Counted from the first letter of the stretch, positions 26,071-36,665 are shown. The stretch is DNA of 64,000 nucleotides from PALSA-243 sp963743705 (GCA_963743705.1 CAVUQS010000019.1:682001-746000); one strand, 5' to 3'. Notes: a model not told the origin generated them from the sequence alone. Program-made: numbers and translations.

Positions 26071-26361
26071 ATGAATTTGCGACCATTACACGACCGCGTT
26101 CTCGTGCAACGCATGACGGATGAAGGCGAACAGCGCCAAGGCGGGATCATTATTCCCGATAGCGCGAAAGAGAAGCCGCAGCAGGCCACGGTCAAGGCTG
26201 TGGGCAGCGGAAAATTGCTCGAAACGGGCGATCGGGTGAAGCCCGAGGTGAAGGCGGGCGACCGCATCCTGTTCGGGAAGTATTCCGGATCGGATATCAA
26301 GCTGGATGGCGAAGAGTATTTGGTTTTGCGCGAGGATGAGATTCTCGCGGTTCTCGACTAA
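26071..26361 (+). CDS. groES: Co-chaperonin GroES
   Basis: The 96-residue protein 'MNLRPLHDRVLVQRMTDEGEQRQGGIIIPDSAKEKPQQATVKAVG' has the mobile loop (GGIIIPDSA) and the C-terminal 'GEEYLVLREDEILAVLD' of GroES. It caps the GroEL chamber. No groEL follows; the next gene is a radical SAM enzyme. In acidobacteria groES can be separate from groEL (from memory), but an orphan copy is still worth noting. Expression may be leaderless, see the TATAAT directly before it. Confidence 0.95.
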   Translation: MNLRPLHDRVLVQRMTDEGEQRQGGIIIPDSAKEKPQQATVKAVGSGKLLETGDRVKPEVKAGDRILFGKYSGSDIKLDGEEYLVLREDEILAVLD

Positions 26362-26602
26362 TCCCAGGTAAAAAATTACATCGATTGCGCCGGTTTGACC
26401 GGAATCTGGCGTTCACGGCCGGCGCAGCGCCTGACCTCTTCCGACTGAATGTGCATTATCGTCCTCGGGCGTGTTGATCTTTCGCCCAAGCACGCGCCTC
26501 CACGCGGGCCGACGGGCGACAATCAAATTTAGCGGCCTCCTTCTGACAAACTTCCGGAGCTCGCTTTGCGCCTCGAAGTCTCGAAGTGGAGGTCAACAGC
26601 AA

Positions 26603-27572
26603 TTGAGGAAGAGCCAGATTCTGCCGGCGTGGGGACGTATCCTGAGCGGCTACCGGCCTCTGCTATCCGTCGAGATTACCAAGGAATGCCCGTTGCGGTG
26701 TCCCGGTTGCTATGCGTATGAACCTGGTCATCTCGGCGGCAATACGACTCTACGCCAGTTGTCCGACTACCGGGGCGATGAACTGGTCAACGGAATTCTT
26801 GCGCTGATCCGCCGGTATCGGCCACTGCACATATCTCTGGTGGGAGGGGAACCGCTGGTTCGCTTTCGCGAACTGAGTCTTCTGCTTCCGATCATCGAGA
26901 AAATGAACGTCGAAGTGCAATTGGTGACTAGCGCGGTCCGGCAGATACCACTGGAGTGGGCGGCGCTTCAAATGTCTGCACTTAGTGGTTTCGGTGGATG
27001 GCCTGCCGGAAGAACACGACCGGCGCCGCGCGCCCGCAACTTATGAACGCGTGCTGCAGCATATCGGCGGGCATCAAGTAATTGTCCATTGCACGGTTAC
27101 GCGAAACCTGCTGCAGCGGTCCGGCTATCTGCGCGATTTCGCGCGGTTCTGGTCGGAACGCCGCGAAGCAAGAAAGATATGGTTTAGCCTGTACACGCCG
27201 CAGTACGGAGATCAGTCCGAGGAGCGGCTAACCGCGGACGATCGTAGAAATGTAGTCGGGCAACTCGCGGCGGTGGCCGCGGAGTTTCCCAAGGTCTATA
27301 TGCCCAAAGTGTTGCTGGACGGCTATCTTCATCCGCCGGCGTCTCCGGCCGAATGCATCTTCGCTCAAAGCACGGCTTCTATTTCAGCCGACCTCAACAC
27401 GCGGATTACGCCATGCCAATTCGGAGGGCAGCCGGTCTGCAGCGAATGCGGATGCGTCGCCTCCGCCGGTTTGGCCAGCATTGGCCACTACAAGATCGCC
27501 GGGCTTCTGCCGGTGTCGAAAATCTTTTCGATTTCGACGCGGGTCGGCCAGCAAATGCATCGGAATAATTAG
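26603..27572 (+). CDS. Radical SAM/SPASM-like protein, frameshifted
   Basis: The start is TTG 26603 with GGAGGT eight bases upstream. The first part has the cluster motif 'EITKECPLRCPGCYAYEPGHLGG' (CX3CX2C), 'HISLVGGEPLVRFREL' and 'EVQLVTSAVRQIPLEWAAL'. The rest is in the frame that opens about 26,975: 'LVVSVDGLPEEHDRRRAPATYERVLQHI', 'VHCTVTRNLL', 'KIWFSLYTPQYGD', and a C-terminal Cys set 'AECIFAQSTASISADLNTRITPCQFGGQPVCSECGCVASAG', resembling a SPASM-like cluster. One extra base near 26,970 explains the break. The substrate is unknown; membership of a branch frequent in acidobacteria is from memory. The gene stands alone, convergent with the TMTC-like gene. Confidence 0.8.
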
Positions 27573-27579
27573 CGTGCTA

Positions 27580-29346
27580 TCAGCGAAGTTGTCCGTTCCG
27601 CAAATCGAGGAGCGTCTGGCGGGCGGAAGCGTCGTTGGGGTTGTCATGCAGCAACAGGTTGAGTTCCTGCTCTGCTTCGGCCTTCCGGCCCTGTAGCGCG
27701 AGCGCCCTCGCGAGGTTGATCCGGGCCTTCGCATAGCCGGGCCTCAGCTTCAGGGCCTCCGTGCAATGCGCGGCCGCCTCTTTCGGGCGCCCCAGGCGCA
27801 GCAGGACGCCACACATGTTGTTCTGGGCCTCGGGTTGGACTGGGTCAAGGCGCAGCGATTCTTCAAAGTACCGCTGCGCCTCCTGGTAATTGCCTTCCGC
27901 GGCAAACACGATTCCCAGATTCGCCTGAGGCGCGGCCAGGCCCGGGTCGAGCCGCACCGCCGTTTCCAGATGCTCACGGGCTTCCTCCCATCGGCCGGAC
28001 TTCGCCAGTTCGCTCCCCAGATTGGCGTGCGCGGCGGCATGGAAGGGGGCGAAGGCGAGCGCCTGGCGATACAGTGCCATCGCGCGGGCGGACTGACCGG
28101 GTTGCCGCCCCAGGACCACGCCCAGGTTATTCGCCATGATGTAATTGCCGTCGGTAACCGCGAGCGCATGTTCGAAGAGCGTGCGGCTGTCTGCCCAATA
28201 CGTCGCTTGCCGGGCGGACGCCACGGCTAGAGCCGCCAGCCACAGAACGGAGACGACCGCGGCGCCGCGCAGCACCGTTTTATGAGCGGAGGGGGGCCGC
28301 TGTGCGATCGCGCCAGCCACGGTCCAGATGGCCGCGATGGACAGGCCCACCATAGGGAGATAGGCATAGCGATCCGCCATGGCTTGATCGCCAACCTGCG
28401 GCACGAGCCCGATCACAGGCGCGAGCATCCCCAGATACCACAGCCACCCGGTTAGAAAATACGGACAGCGCCGGACCCATTTCACAGCCGCTGCAGTTAC
28501 AGCCAACAAAATCGCCGCCGCGCCAAGCACGCTCGAGAGGCTGTGCGGATGAGGGGGATAGAATGCCGCAAGACCGGCGGGCCAGACTGCCTTCGCGATG
28601 TAGGCGACATAGGACACGATCGCATTCGCGGCCCGACCTGAGAATGGTAGATGCTGAAGCACCACCACCGCCCCATAGCTCCGCTGCGCCAGGAAGGTCA
28701 GCACGCCGGCGATGGCCGCCATCGCAACCAACGGAACCTTCTCCAGGACCGCGCGCCGGCCCAACCGCCCCAAAGGCCAGAAGTCGAGCAGCAACAGGGC
28801 GAACGGCAGCGTGACCGCCATGGTTTTGGCCATCAGGCTCAATGCGAGAGCGAGTGCGACGGAAATGTACCGCAGGGCCGAAGGCGCCCTCGCGTACCCC
28901 GCATAAAGAAACAGCGTGAGCGCCGCAAAGAATGCGCTCAGGACGTCCTTACGATCAGAGATCCACGCCACGGATTGGACGTTCAGCGGATGCAGAGCGA
29001 ACAACCCCGCCACCAGCGCGCAACGCCAGGGCTGACGCGTCATGCGCACGAGGGCCAGGAAGAGCAGCAGCGTCGTCAGCACGTGCAGCAGAACGTTAAC
29101 CGCGTGCATTTCGCCGGCGTTGAGTCCAAAGAGCTGGATGTCCGTCAGGTAGGAAATCCAGGTGAGCGGGGACCAGTTGGCAAAGTAGAAGGTAGTCAGC
29201 GCCCAGGCGAGGTTCACCCCGGTTAGTCCCGCTCTTAGGACCGCGTTCTCGTATACGTACTTGTCGTCGTCATAGGCGACGAAGCCGTATGCGAATGTCT
29301 GGCTGTAGATGGCCAGCGTGGCGATGACCAGCGCCACGCCGACCAT
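27580..29346 (-). CDS. TMTC-like polytopic membrane protein with TPRs
   Basis: The 588-residue protein has an N-terminal half with about ten membrane segments, beginning 'ALVIATLAIYSQTFAYGFVAYDDDKYVYEN'. The acidic YDDDKYVY in the first loop and 'FANWSPLTWISYLTDIQLFGLNAGEMHAVNVLLH' recall GT-C type glycosyltransferases (PMT/TMTC). From about residue 410 there are TPRs ('AAAHANLGSELAKSGRWEEAREHLETAVRLDPG', 'AAPQANLGIVFAAEGNYQEAQRYFEESLRLDP'). Related animal TMTC proteins are O-mannosyltransferases; activity here is inference. It starts 32 bases after the TonB receptor stop, same strand, so both may be one unit. Confidence 0.75.
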   Translation of the reverse strand: MVGVALVIATLAIYSQTFAYGFVAYDDDKYVYENAVLRAGLTGVNLAWALTTFYFANWSPLTWISYLTDIQLFGLNAGEMHAVNVLLHVLTTLLLFLALVRMTRQPWRCALVAGLFALHPLNVQSVAWISDRKDVLSAFFAALTLFLYAGYARAPSALRYISVALALALSLMAKTMAVTLPFALLLLDFWPLGRLGRRAVLEKVPLVAMAAIAGVLTFLAQRSYGAVVVLQHLPFSGRAANAIVSYVAYIAKAVWPAGLAAFYPPHPHSLSSVLGAAAILLAVTAAAVKWVRRCPYFLTGWLWYLGMLAPVIGLVPQVGDQAMADRYAYLPMVGLSIAAIWTVAGAIAQRPPSAHKTVLRGAAVVSVLWLAALAVASARQATYWADSRTLFEHALAVTDGNYIMANNLGVVLGRQPGQSARAMALYRQALAFAPFHAAAHANLGSELAKSGRWEEAREHLETAVRLDPGLAAPQANLGIVFAAEGNYQEAQRYFEESLRLDPVQPEAQNNMCGVLLRLGRPKEAAAHCTEALKLRPGYAKARINLARALALQGRKAEAEQELNLLLHDNPNDASARQTLLDLRNGQLR

Positions 29347-29378
29347 TGCAAGAACCGTCCTGGAGACGGGCGGCTCTC

Positions 29379-32300
29379 TCAGAACACTGCCCTGATCGAG
29401 AGTTCCTGCTGCCGGGGGTTCAGGGTACTGGTGTACTGACCGGTGGTCGTATTGGTATTTACGTTGGCCGCGTTAAAGCTATAGGTGCTGCCGATCGCGT
29501 TGAACTCCGCGTGATTGAAGACGTTGTAAGCCTGCCAACGGATTCTCAAGTGGAGCCTCTCCCGCACGACCACCTGTCTGTCGAGCGCCATGTCGAAGTT
29601 CACCCAGGTCGGTTGGCGGAAAATGCCCAGGCCCGTATTTCCCCACGAACCCGTCGACGCCATAGCAAAGGCCGCAGTGTTGAAGTTGCTATAGAAGCCC
29701 TGCGTGAAGGCTCTCGGATCGGCGACTTCCTGGCAGCGGGCTGTCTGTCCGGTAAGAGTCGGATCGTTGAACGGGAAGCCAGCCGTGGAACTGCAACTCG
29801 GCGACACTGGAGCGCCCGTCTGAGCTAACGTGGTGCCAGATAGCGTCCAATTGTTCGCGATCGCCGCCAAGAGCTTAAACGCGGCGCCATCTCCATGCAT
29901 CTTCGGAAACGAGTAGGAATAATTGACTGCGAGAACGTGCGTGCGGTCCGCTGCGGTCGGGCCGTAAGTAAACTGCCGCGCGCTTGGCAGCGTAACCGAT
30001 TGTCCAAACTCGTTAATAATCGGCTGGCCGGTATGATATGGGTCCGGCGACGTGCTTCCCAATGCCTTGGAGAAGGTATAGGCGACGGAGTAGAACAATC
30101 CATGACTCGCTCTGCGGATGGCCGAGAGTTGCAGGGAGTTGTAGTTCAGGCTCGTCAGACCGGAGGTACCGTAGGTTATCGCCCCGATGCCGGGGTAGGC
30201 GGTGCGCAGAAAATTCTGATTGATCTCAACCCCGTTAAAAACGTTGGCGGGATTGGCGTACGCCTGGTAAGGAATGGGGTTGGCGGTTAGCGATTCAGAC
30301 GCGTCACGAGCGAAATTTCCCACGTAGGCAGCGGTCACAACCGTGCCCAAACCAATATCGCGTTGCACCGTGAGATTGAAATTGTGGGTGTTCTCTACGG
30401 CTTGACGGGGGTTGTATTGTTGGCCGTTTGTCGGCGAAAAGACTTCGTTGTTGCCGAGACTCGGGATGTTGTTAATGTACGAGTAGTAAACGATCGGCGT
30501 ATAGACGACGGGAGCGACTCCCTCGCCGCTGATAACGCCATACAAACCGCCGCGATTAAAGAAGACTCCACCCGAGGCGCGTATGACAGTCTTGCCGTTT
30601 CCGAAAGGATCCCACGCAAAGCCAAGACGTGGCGCCACACTGAGCGGCGCATAGGTGAAGAAGTGGCCGTTCCCCGTCAAGCCGTCGACGTGCATTCCGT
30701 CTACTACGCTGCCCGACACGGCGGTGCCGACCAGGGCGTTAAACGTCTGCGCGCCGTTCACCGGATTCACCGCCACCTGGTTAGCCGAGGCGCACGTGCC
30801 GGTTGAGGAGAGCGCGACCCTGCAGCCGGGCAGGTAAAGAATAGGGGCGTTGGCCCTGGTGTACAACGAGGGGTAGAAGTTCGAAACGCCCTGGGAAGTG
30901 TCGTACCCGGTTTGCTGGTGATCAAAGCGCACTCCGACTTCCAGCGTGAACTTCGGGGTCACGCGCCAACTGTCCTGGATGTATCCTTCGGGCTGCCAGA
31001 ACTGCAGCTCGGGCCAAACGCGACCGGTGGATTGCTGATAGGTTTGGAAGACGCCCAGCAGCGCGTTGGAGTAGCCGCTGCCGGTATCGATCGGATTGGT
31101 GGTGCTGCTGGCAAAGTTATAGAATCCGGGATAGATCTGACCGTAGTTGGGCGCGACCTGGAAGTTACGTTGAAGGATAAAGCCGGCCTTGAAGCGGTGG
31201 TTGCCATAGACCTTGGTCACATCCTCCTGCGCGGTATAGTCATGGGACCAGTTGGAATACGGGTCGAAGAAACTGGTATTAAACGGCACGTAATTCGCTT
31301 CGCCGACCGTGTTGCCGCCGCCCATGGTGATCTCGGGCAAATACGGGGGGTACGCCTGACATGACCCAAGCAATCCGCAGCTCACGGTTTTTGCCCCCGG
31401 AAGCGCAAACAGCAGCGGGGGATTGAGCGTGGAAGTCCGATAAAACTGCGAGTAGCCGTTGGGATAATCGAACGCGTAATTGTTGTGGCCGAAGCCGACA
31501 AGCGTTTCGGCAATCAGAGTCGGAGAAACCGTATAGGTCACATGGATCGCACTACTGATACCCGGAATCAAGTTGTTTTGATATCCGACGCCAGGCGAAA
31601 CCGGAAAGGCCGATCCAATCACCTCACGATCCAACCCCAGGCGGTAGTAGGCGGTTATTTTGTTGGTGATGTTGGCGTCGAATCTCAGGATTGTGTCACT
31701 GTGCGTGTGATTGGGCGTTCCGTAGAAAATGGAATTGGCGGTATACGCCTGACCTGGCGCCGGATTGGTATATCCGTTTGGCGTGGGATAGAGATTCAGG
31801 ATTGCCTGGCCGGTAGGGTCGATCCGGTTCGAGGGGATGATGTTACCTGGGAACTGCGTTTCGTTGAGCGGATCCAGCACTGGGATTAACGCTCCGAGGC
31901 TGTTTTTCAGATCGGAGAAATTGCCGCCGCGCTCCAGAGCCGTGGGTTCATTCGCGGTGGCCGTCGTCGTCGGCACCTTGAACTGGGTAAACTCTTGCGA
32001 CAGGAAGAAGAAGAGGCGGTTCTTTTGCTTGTTCAACAGCCTGGGAATATATGCGGGGCCTCCGATGCTATAGCCAGCGATCATGTACCTGTAGATCGGG
32101 CGCACGATTCCGCTCCGGTTGTTGAAAAAGCTGTTGGCGTTGAGATCTTCGTTGCGATGGTCCCAGTGGCCCGTGCCGTGGAACTGGGATGTTCCGTTCT
32201 TGGTAACGAAGTTCATCACTCCGCCGCTATTCCTGCCATACTCCGCTTGAAAGCCGTTGGTCAAAACCGAGACTTCGGCAATGGCGTCGATGTTGGGGTT

Positions 32301-32942
32301 TACATACATCGTCGTAAGCGCAGCGTCCACCGCGTGAACGCCGTCCAGCAAATGCGAGACATTGCTGATGCCCGACAGCCCGTTGATGGTAATGCCCTGC
32401 AGCATGTTGTATGTCGGATTGTCGCGGCTAGTTGAGGTGTCCACTACTCCAGGCATCAGATCGAAGAACTGGAAGGGGTCGCGGCCCTTGGCGCTGAGTT
32501 CCTCCAGTTTCACGTGTTCAATATTCGAGCTCATTTCGGTGGAGGACGTCTGCACCGGAGTTGCGGCAGCAGTGACGGTCACCTTTTCGTTAACGCCGCC
32601 GATCTCCATCCGCAGTTGGCCTAAATTGCGGGTTTCAGAGCTCAACACCGCCACGCCATCCAGGTTGTACGTTTTGAAACTCCCAGCGGTAACCTGGAGC
32701 GAATAGGCGCCCACCGAGGTGCTAGGAAACTGAAAAACGCCGTCCTTGTCGGTCTTAGTAGTTACGGTCTTGCCCGTTGCGGGATTGCGCAAAGTAACCG
32801 TCGCGCCCGGCACAACCGCCTGCGAGGGGTCGACCACGGTACCAAGCAAGGTACCCGTGTCGGATTGACCGAAAGCGCCGGTTGCGGTTAGGGCCAACAA
32901 GGCCAGAAAAGACAATGGACGCGCACATCGCGTAGTCTTCAT
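29379..32942 (-). CDS. Oar-like TonB-dependent receptor, copy A
   Basis: The 1187-residue outer-membrane protein starts at ATG 32942 with AAGGAG seven bases upstream. Signal peptide to 'ALTATGAFGQ'; residues about 25-110 are a carboxypeptidase-regulatory beta sandwich ('GTLLGTVVDPSQAVVPGATVTLRNPATG'). A plug domain follows ('LEELSAKGRDPFQFFDLM', 'GFQAEYGRNSGGVMNFVTKNG'), then a 22-strand-type barrel ending 'RQQELSIRAVF'. Aromatic terminal residue F fits Bam-dependent insertion. It lies directly downstream of a paralogue with the same plan. The ligand is unknown; sugars or peptides are usual guesses. It is intact, unlike many neighbours. Confidence 0.9.
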   Translation of the reverse strand: MKTTRCARPLSFLALLALTATGAFGQSDTGTLLGTVVDPSQAVVPGATVTLRNPATGKTVTTKTDKDGVFQFPSTSVGAYSLQVTAGSFKTYNLDGVAVLSSETRNLGQLRMEIGGVNEKVTVTAAATPVQTSSTEMSSNIEHVKLEELSAKGRDPFQFFDLMPGVVDTSTSRDNPTYNMLQGITINGLSGISNVSHLLDGVHAVDAALTTMYVNPNIDAIAEVSVLTNGFQAEYGRNSGGVMNFVTKNGTSQFHGTGHWDHRNEDLNANSFFNNRSGIVRPIYRYMIAGYSIGGPAYIPRLLNKQKNRLFFFLSQEFTQFKVPTTTATANEPTALERGGNFSDLKNSLGALIPVLDPLNETQFPGNIIPSNRIDPTGQAILNLYPTPNGYTNPAPGQAYTANSIFYGTPNHTHSDTILRFDANITNKITAYYRLGLDREVIGSAFPVSPGVGYQNNLIPGISSAIHVTYTVSPTLIAETLVGFGHNNYAFDYPNGYSQFYRTSTLNPPLLFALPGAKTVSCGLLGSCQAYPPYLPEITMGGGNTVGEANYVPFNTSFFDPYSNWSHDYTAQEDVTKVYGNHRFKAGFILQRNFQVAPNYGQIYPGFYNFASSTTNPIDTGSGYSNALLGVFQTYQQSTGRVWPELQFWQPEGYIQDSWRVTPKFTLEVGVRFDHQQTGYDTSQGVSNFYPSLYTRANAPILYLPGCRVALSSTGTCASANQVAVNPVNGAQTFNALVGTAVSGSVVDGMHVDGLTGNGHFFTYAPLSVAPRLGFAWDPFGNGKTVIRASGGVFFNRGGLYGVISGEGVAPVVYTPIVYYSYINNIPSLGNNEVFSPTNGQQYNPRQAVENTHNFNLTVQRDIGLGTVVTAAYVGNFARDASESLTANPIPYQAYANPANVFNGVEINQNFLRTAYPGIGAITYGTSGLTSLNYNSLQLSAIRRASHGLFYSVAYTFSKALGSTSPDPYHTGQPIINEFGQSVTLPSARQFTYGPTAADRTHVLAVNYSYSFPKMHGDGAAFKLLAAIANNWTLSGTTLAQTGAPVSPSCSSTAGFPFNDPTLTGQTARCQEVADPRAFTQGFYSNFNTAAFAMASTGSWGNTGLGIFRQPTWVNFDMALDRQVVVRERLHLRIRWQAYNVFNHAEFNAIGSTYSFNAANVNTNTTTGQYTSTLNPRQQELSIRAVF

Positions 32943-33058
32943 TCGATGCTCCTTACCAACGAGGAGGATGGGGTCCCAGATTTTCACGGACACTTCCTTG
33001 GACGGCCGGCGCTTCGCCGACAGGCATAAAGCGAGTTTGTCCGGCCGTCGACTTTCTT

Positions 33059-36000
33059 TCAGAACACTGCCCTGATCGATAGTTCCTGTTGCCGAGGGTT
33101 CAGCGTGCTTGTGTACTGACCCGTGGTCGTGCTTGTATTTACGTTCGCTGCGTTAAAGCTATAGCTCGTGCCGTATGCATTGAACTCCGCGTGATTGAAC
33201 ACGTTGTATGCCTGCCAGCGAACTCTCAGGCGGAGCCTTTCACGCACGACCACCGTTCGGTCGAGCGCCATATCGAAGTTCACCCAGGCCGGCTGGCGGA
33301 AAATACCCAGACCCGTATTGCCAAACGAACCCACCGGCGCTAGAGCAAACGCGGCTGTGTTGAAGTTGCTATAGAAACCCTGCGTGAAGCTCCTGGGATC
33401 GGCTACTTCCTGGCACCGGGCCGCCGATCCGGTTTGCGTCGGATCGTTGACCGGGAACGCGGCCGTGGAACTGCAACCCGGCGATACCGGCGCGCCCGTC
33501 TCCGCTATCGTAGTGCCGGATAGCGTCCAACCGTTTATCACCGCCCGAAGAGGCCCCAAGTGGCTCGTCTTCGGAAGCGCGTAGGAATAATTCACCGCCA
33601 GAACCTGCGAGCGATCCTGAGCCGTCGGGCCGTAAGTAAACTGCCGCGCGCTTGGCAGCGTAACCGATTGCCCGAACTCGTTGACGATTGGCTGGCCGGT
33701 ATGATATGCGTCCGGCGACGTGCTTCCCAAGCCCTTGGAGAAGGTGTAGGCGACGGAGTAGAACAATCCATGACTTGCCCTACGAGCGACCGTGAGCTGT
33801 ACGGAGTTATAGTTCACCGACGACACACCGTAGGTCCCATAGCTTATCGCTCCCATGCCTGGAAACGAAGTCCGCAGAAAATTCGCATTGATCTCGGTGT
33901 TGTTAAAAATATTAGTGGGACTTGCGTATGCCTGATACGGAATGTTGTTGATGCTTAATGTCTCGGCAGCATCACGATCGAAAGTCCCTACGTAGGCAAG
34001 GGTCAAAACCGTACTGAAGCCAATGTCGCGTTGAATGGTGAAATTGTAGTTGTAAGATCTCTCGACCTTCTGATTCGGATTGTACTCCGTGGCGCTTGTC
34101 GGCGAAAAGACTTCGTTGTTGCCGAGACTCGGGAGATCGTTCATGTACGAGTAGTAAACCACCGGCGTGTAGACGGCCGGCGCGGTCCCGGAGCCCGCGA
34201 TGGTCAGGCTTGCGCGGTTATAGAAGATTCCCGCCGAGGCGCGTATCGCAGTCTTGCCATCTCCGAACGGATCCCACGCAAAGCCGAGGCGCGGCGCCAG
34301 ATTCAGGGGCGGATAGTTGAAGTAATGGTTGTTTCCCGTCAGGCCGCCGATATGCATGCCGTCTATCACGCTGCCCTGCACCACCGTGCCGACAAGAGCG
34401 TTAAACGTCTGCGCGCCGGTGAGCGGATTCACCGCCACCTGGTTAGCCGTGGCGCAGGTACCGGTTGAGGAGAGCGCAACCTTGCAGCCGTTGCTGTATA
34501 GAACAGGGGCCATAGCGGTGGTGTAGAGCGAAGGGTAGAAGTTTGAACTGGTGCCGGAAGTGTCGTTGGGAGCGCCCTGGTGAATGAAGCGAAGCCCGTA
34601 CTCCAGCGTAAATTTCGGAGTCACACGCCAACTGTCCTGAGCGAACCCTTCTATCTGCCAGAAATGCAGCGCAGGCTGAATGCGGTTGGTGGCTTGGGAA
34701 TATGTCTGGAAGACGCCCAGCAATGCGTTGGAATAGCCGCTGCCGGTATCGATCGGATTGCTGGTGCTGCTGGCAAAGTTGTAGACACCCGAATAGCTGT
34801 TGCCGGGCGCAGGCTCGTCTTTGAACACGCGGTCCACGTAAACGCCGAATTTGAAGCGGTGGGAGCGATAGATTTTGGTCACGTCCTCCTGCGCGCTGTA
34901 GTCATGGGAAAAGTTGGCATACGGGTCAAAGAATCCGGTATTCCACGGCGCATAGTTCGCTTGTCCGACAGTGGTGCCACCGCCCATTAGCATCTCGGGC
35001 AAATACGGGGGGTACTCGGGAATTTGGCCAAACGTTCCGCCGGGGACCGTGGCCGCCGCCGGAAGCGGAAACAGCGTCGGGGGATTCAGCGTGGACGTCC
35101 GGTAAAACTGCGAGTAGCCGTTGGGATAATCGAACTCGTAATTGTTGTGACCGATCCCGACGAGCGTTTCGGCGATCAAAGTCGGGGAAATCGAATAAGC
35201 CAGATGGAAGGCATGACTGATGCCTGGAATCAAATTGTTCTGATATCCGACGCCAGGCGTAACCGGAAAGACCGCTCCCAGAACCTCGTGATCGAAACCC
35301 AGACGGTAATAGGCGGTCAGTTTGTCGGTGATATTGGCATCGAACTTCATGATGGTGTCACTGTGGGTGTGACTGGGCGTCCCATAAAAAATGGAATTGG
35401 AGGTGTAAGCCTGGCCCGGCGCCGGATTGGTATACCCAGTCGGCATGGGATACAGATTTAGCATTCCCTGGCCCACAGCGTTGATGCGGTTGGTGGGGAT
35501 CACGTTGCCCGGGAAAGGCGCGAGCGTCGTCGGATCGACGACGGGGATTAACGCTCCGAGGCTGGTTTTCAGATCGGAGAAATTACCGTTCCGCTCGAGA
35601 GCCGTGGGCTCGTTGGCGGTGGATGCCGTGGTCGGAACCTTGATCTGGGTAAACTCCTGCGACAGGAAGAAGAAGAGACGATCCTTTTTCCGGTTGAATA
35701 CTTTGGGAATATAGACCGGGCCTCCGATGCTATAGCCCGCGATCATATACCGGTAAAGGGGGCGGACGATTCCGCTGCGGTTGTTGAAAAAGCTGTTGGC
35801 GTTGAGATCTTCGTTGCGATGGTCCCAGTGGCCCGTTCCGTGGAACTGCGACGTTCCGCTTTTGGTAACGAAGTTGATCGAGCCGCCGTTATTCCTGCCG
35901 TACTCCGCCTGAAAGCCGTTAGTCAACACCGAGATTTCGGAAATGGCATCGATGTTGGGGTTGACAAACATGGTGGTCAGCGCACTGTCTACCTGGTGAA

Positions 36001-36598
36001 CGCCGTCGAGCATATGCGACACGTTGCTGATGCCCGACAATCCATTGATGTTCAGGCCCTGCAGCATGTTGTATGTCGGATTGTCGCGGCTGGTGGAGGT
36101 ATCGACCACTCCAGGCATCAGGTCGAAGAACTGGAAGGGGTCGCGGCCCTTGGCGCTGAGTTCCTCCAGCTTCACCCGTTCCACGGTCTGGTTCATCTCG
36201 CTCGAGGATGTTTGCACCGGAGTTGCCTGGGCGGTGACCTTCACCTGTTCGGCAACGGCGCCTATCTCCATCCGCAGCGTTCCTAAATTGCGGGTTTCGG
36301 CGCTCGACAGCGCCACGCCATCCATCTGATAGGTCTTGAAACCGGGAGCGGCAACCCGGACCGAGTAAGAGCCGACCAGTATGGCTGGAAACTGAAAAAC
36401 GCCATCTTTACCGGTGGCGCCCACTGTGGTCGCGCCCGTTGCAGGGTTGATTATCGTAATCCTGGCGCCCGCAACAACCGCCTGCGCCGGATCTACGACG
36501 GTACCAAGCAAGGTACCGGTGTCGCTCTGAGCGAAAACGCTCATCGCGGTGGTGGCCAACAGAGCCAAGAGAAACGACCAATTCGAACGTCGCATCAA
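33059..36598 (-). CDS. Oar-like TonB-dependent receptor, copy B
   Basis: The 1179-residue protein starts MMRRSNWSFLLALLATTAMSVFAQ. It has the same regulatory domain, plug and barrel as copy A, with long stretches identical in both ('LEELSAKGRDPFQFFDLM', 'ATGYTNPAPGQAYT'-like loops, 'RQQELSIRAVF' end). The differences cluster in barrel loops, for example around residues 520-640 and 840-890, the parts that would face outside. The pair looks like a tandem duplication followed by loop divergence, which would give two ligand specificities. It is the upstream member of the pair and probably carries the promoter, with PQQ dehydrogenase further upstream on the same strand. Confidence 0.9.
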   Translation of the reverse strand: MMRRSNWSFLLALLATTAMSVFAQSDTGTLLGTVVDPAQAVVAGARITIINPATGATTVGATGKDGVFQFPAILVGSYSVRVAAPGFKTYQMDGVALSSAETRNLGTLRMEIGAVAEQVKVTAQATPVQTSSSEMNQTVERVKLEELSAKGRDPFQFFDLMPGVVDTSTSRDNPTYNMLQGLNINGLSGISNVSHMLDGVHQVDSALTTMFVNPNIDAISEISVLTNGFQAEYGRNNGGSINFVTKSGTSQFHGTGHWDHRNEDLNANSFFNNRSGIVRPLYRYMIAGYSIGGPVYIPKVFNRKKDRLFFFLSQEFTQIKVPTTASTANEPTALERNGNFSDLKTSLGALIPVVDPTTLAPFPGNVIPTNRINAVGQGMLNLYPMPTGYTNPAPGQAYTSNSIFYGTPSHTHSDTIMKFDANITDKLTAYYRLGFDHEVLGAVFPVTPGVGYQNNLIPGISHAFHLAYSISPTLIAETLVGIGHNNYEFDYPNGYSQFYRTSTLNPPTLFPLPAAATVPGGTFGQIPEYPPYLPEMLMGGGTTVGQANYAPWNTGFFDPYANFSHDYSAQEDVTKIYRSHRFKFGVYVDRVFKDEPAPGNSYSGVYNFASSTSNPIDTGSGYSNALLGVFQTYSQATNRIQPALHFWQIEGFAQDSWRVTPKFTLEYGLRFIHQGAPNDTSGTSSNFYPSLYTTAMAPVLYSNGCKVALSSTGTCATANQVAVNPLTGAQTFNALVGTVVQGSVIDGMHIGGLTGNNHYFNYPPLNLAPRLGFAWDPFGDGKTAIRASAGIFYNRASLTIAGSGTAPAVYTPVVYYSYMNDLPSLGNNEVFSPTSATEYNPNQKVERSYNYNFTIQRDIGFSTVLTLAYVGTFDRDAAETLSINNIPYQAYASPTNIFNNTEINANFLRTSFPGMGAISYGTYGVSSVNYNSVQLTVARRASHGLFYSVAYTFSKGLGSTSPDAYHTGQPIVNEFGQSVTLPSARQFTYGPTAQDRSQVLAVNYSYALPKTSHLGPLRAVINGWTLSGTTIAETGAPVSPGCSSTAAFPVNDPTQTGSAARCQEVADPRSFTQGFYSNFNTAAFALAPVGSFGNTGLGIFRQPAWVNFDMALDRTVVVRERLRLRVRWQAYNVFNHAEFNAYGTSYSFNAANVNTSTTTGQYTSTLNPRQQELSIRAVF

Positions 36599-36665
36599 CT
36601 TCTACTCCTCATCAGCGAGCGAACTGGGCCCTAGTCCTCCATGGACATTTTGTTTTCTGCGCGCT

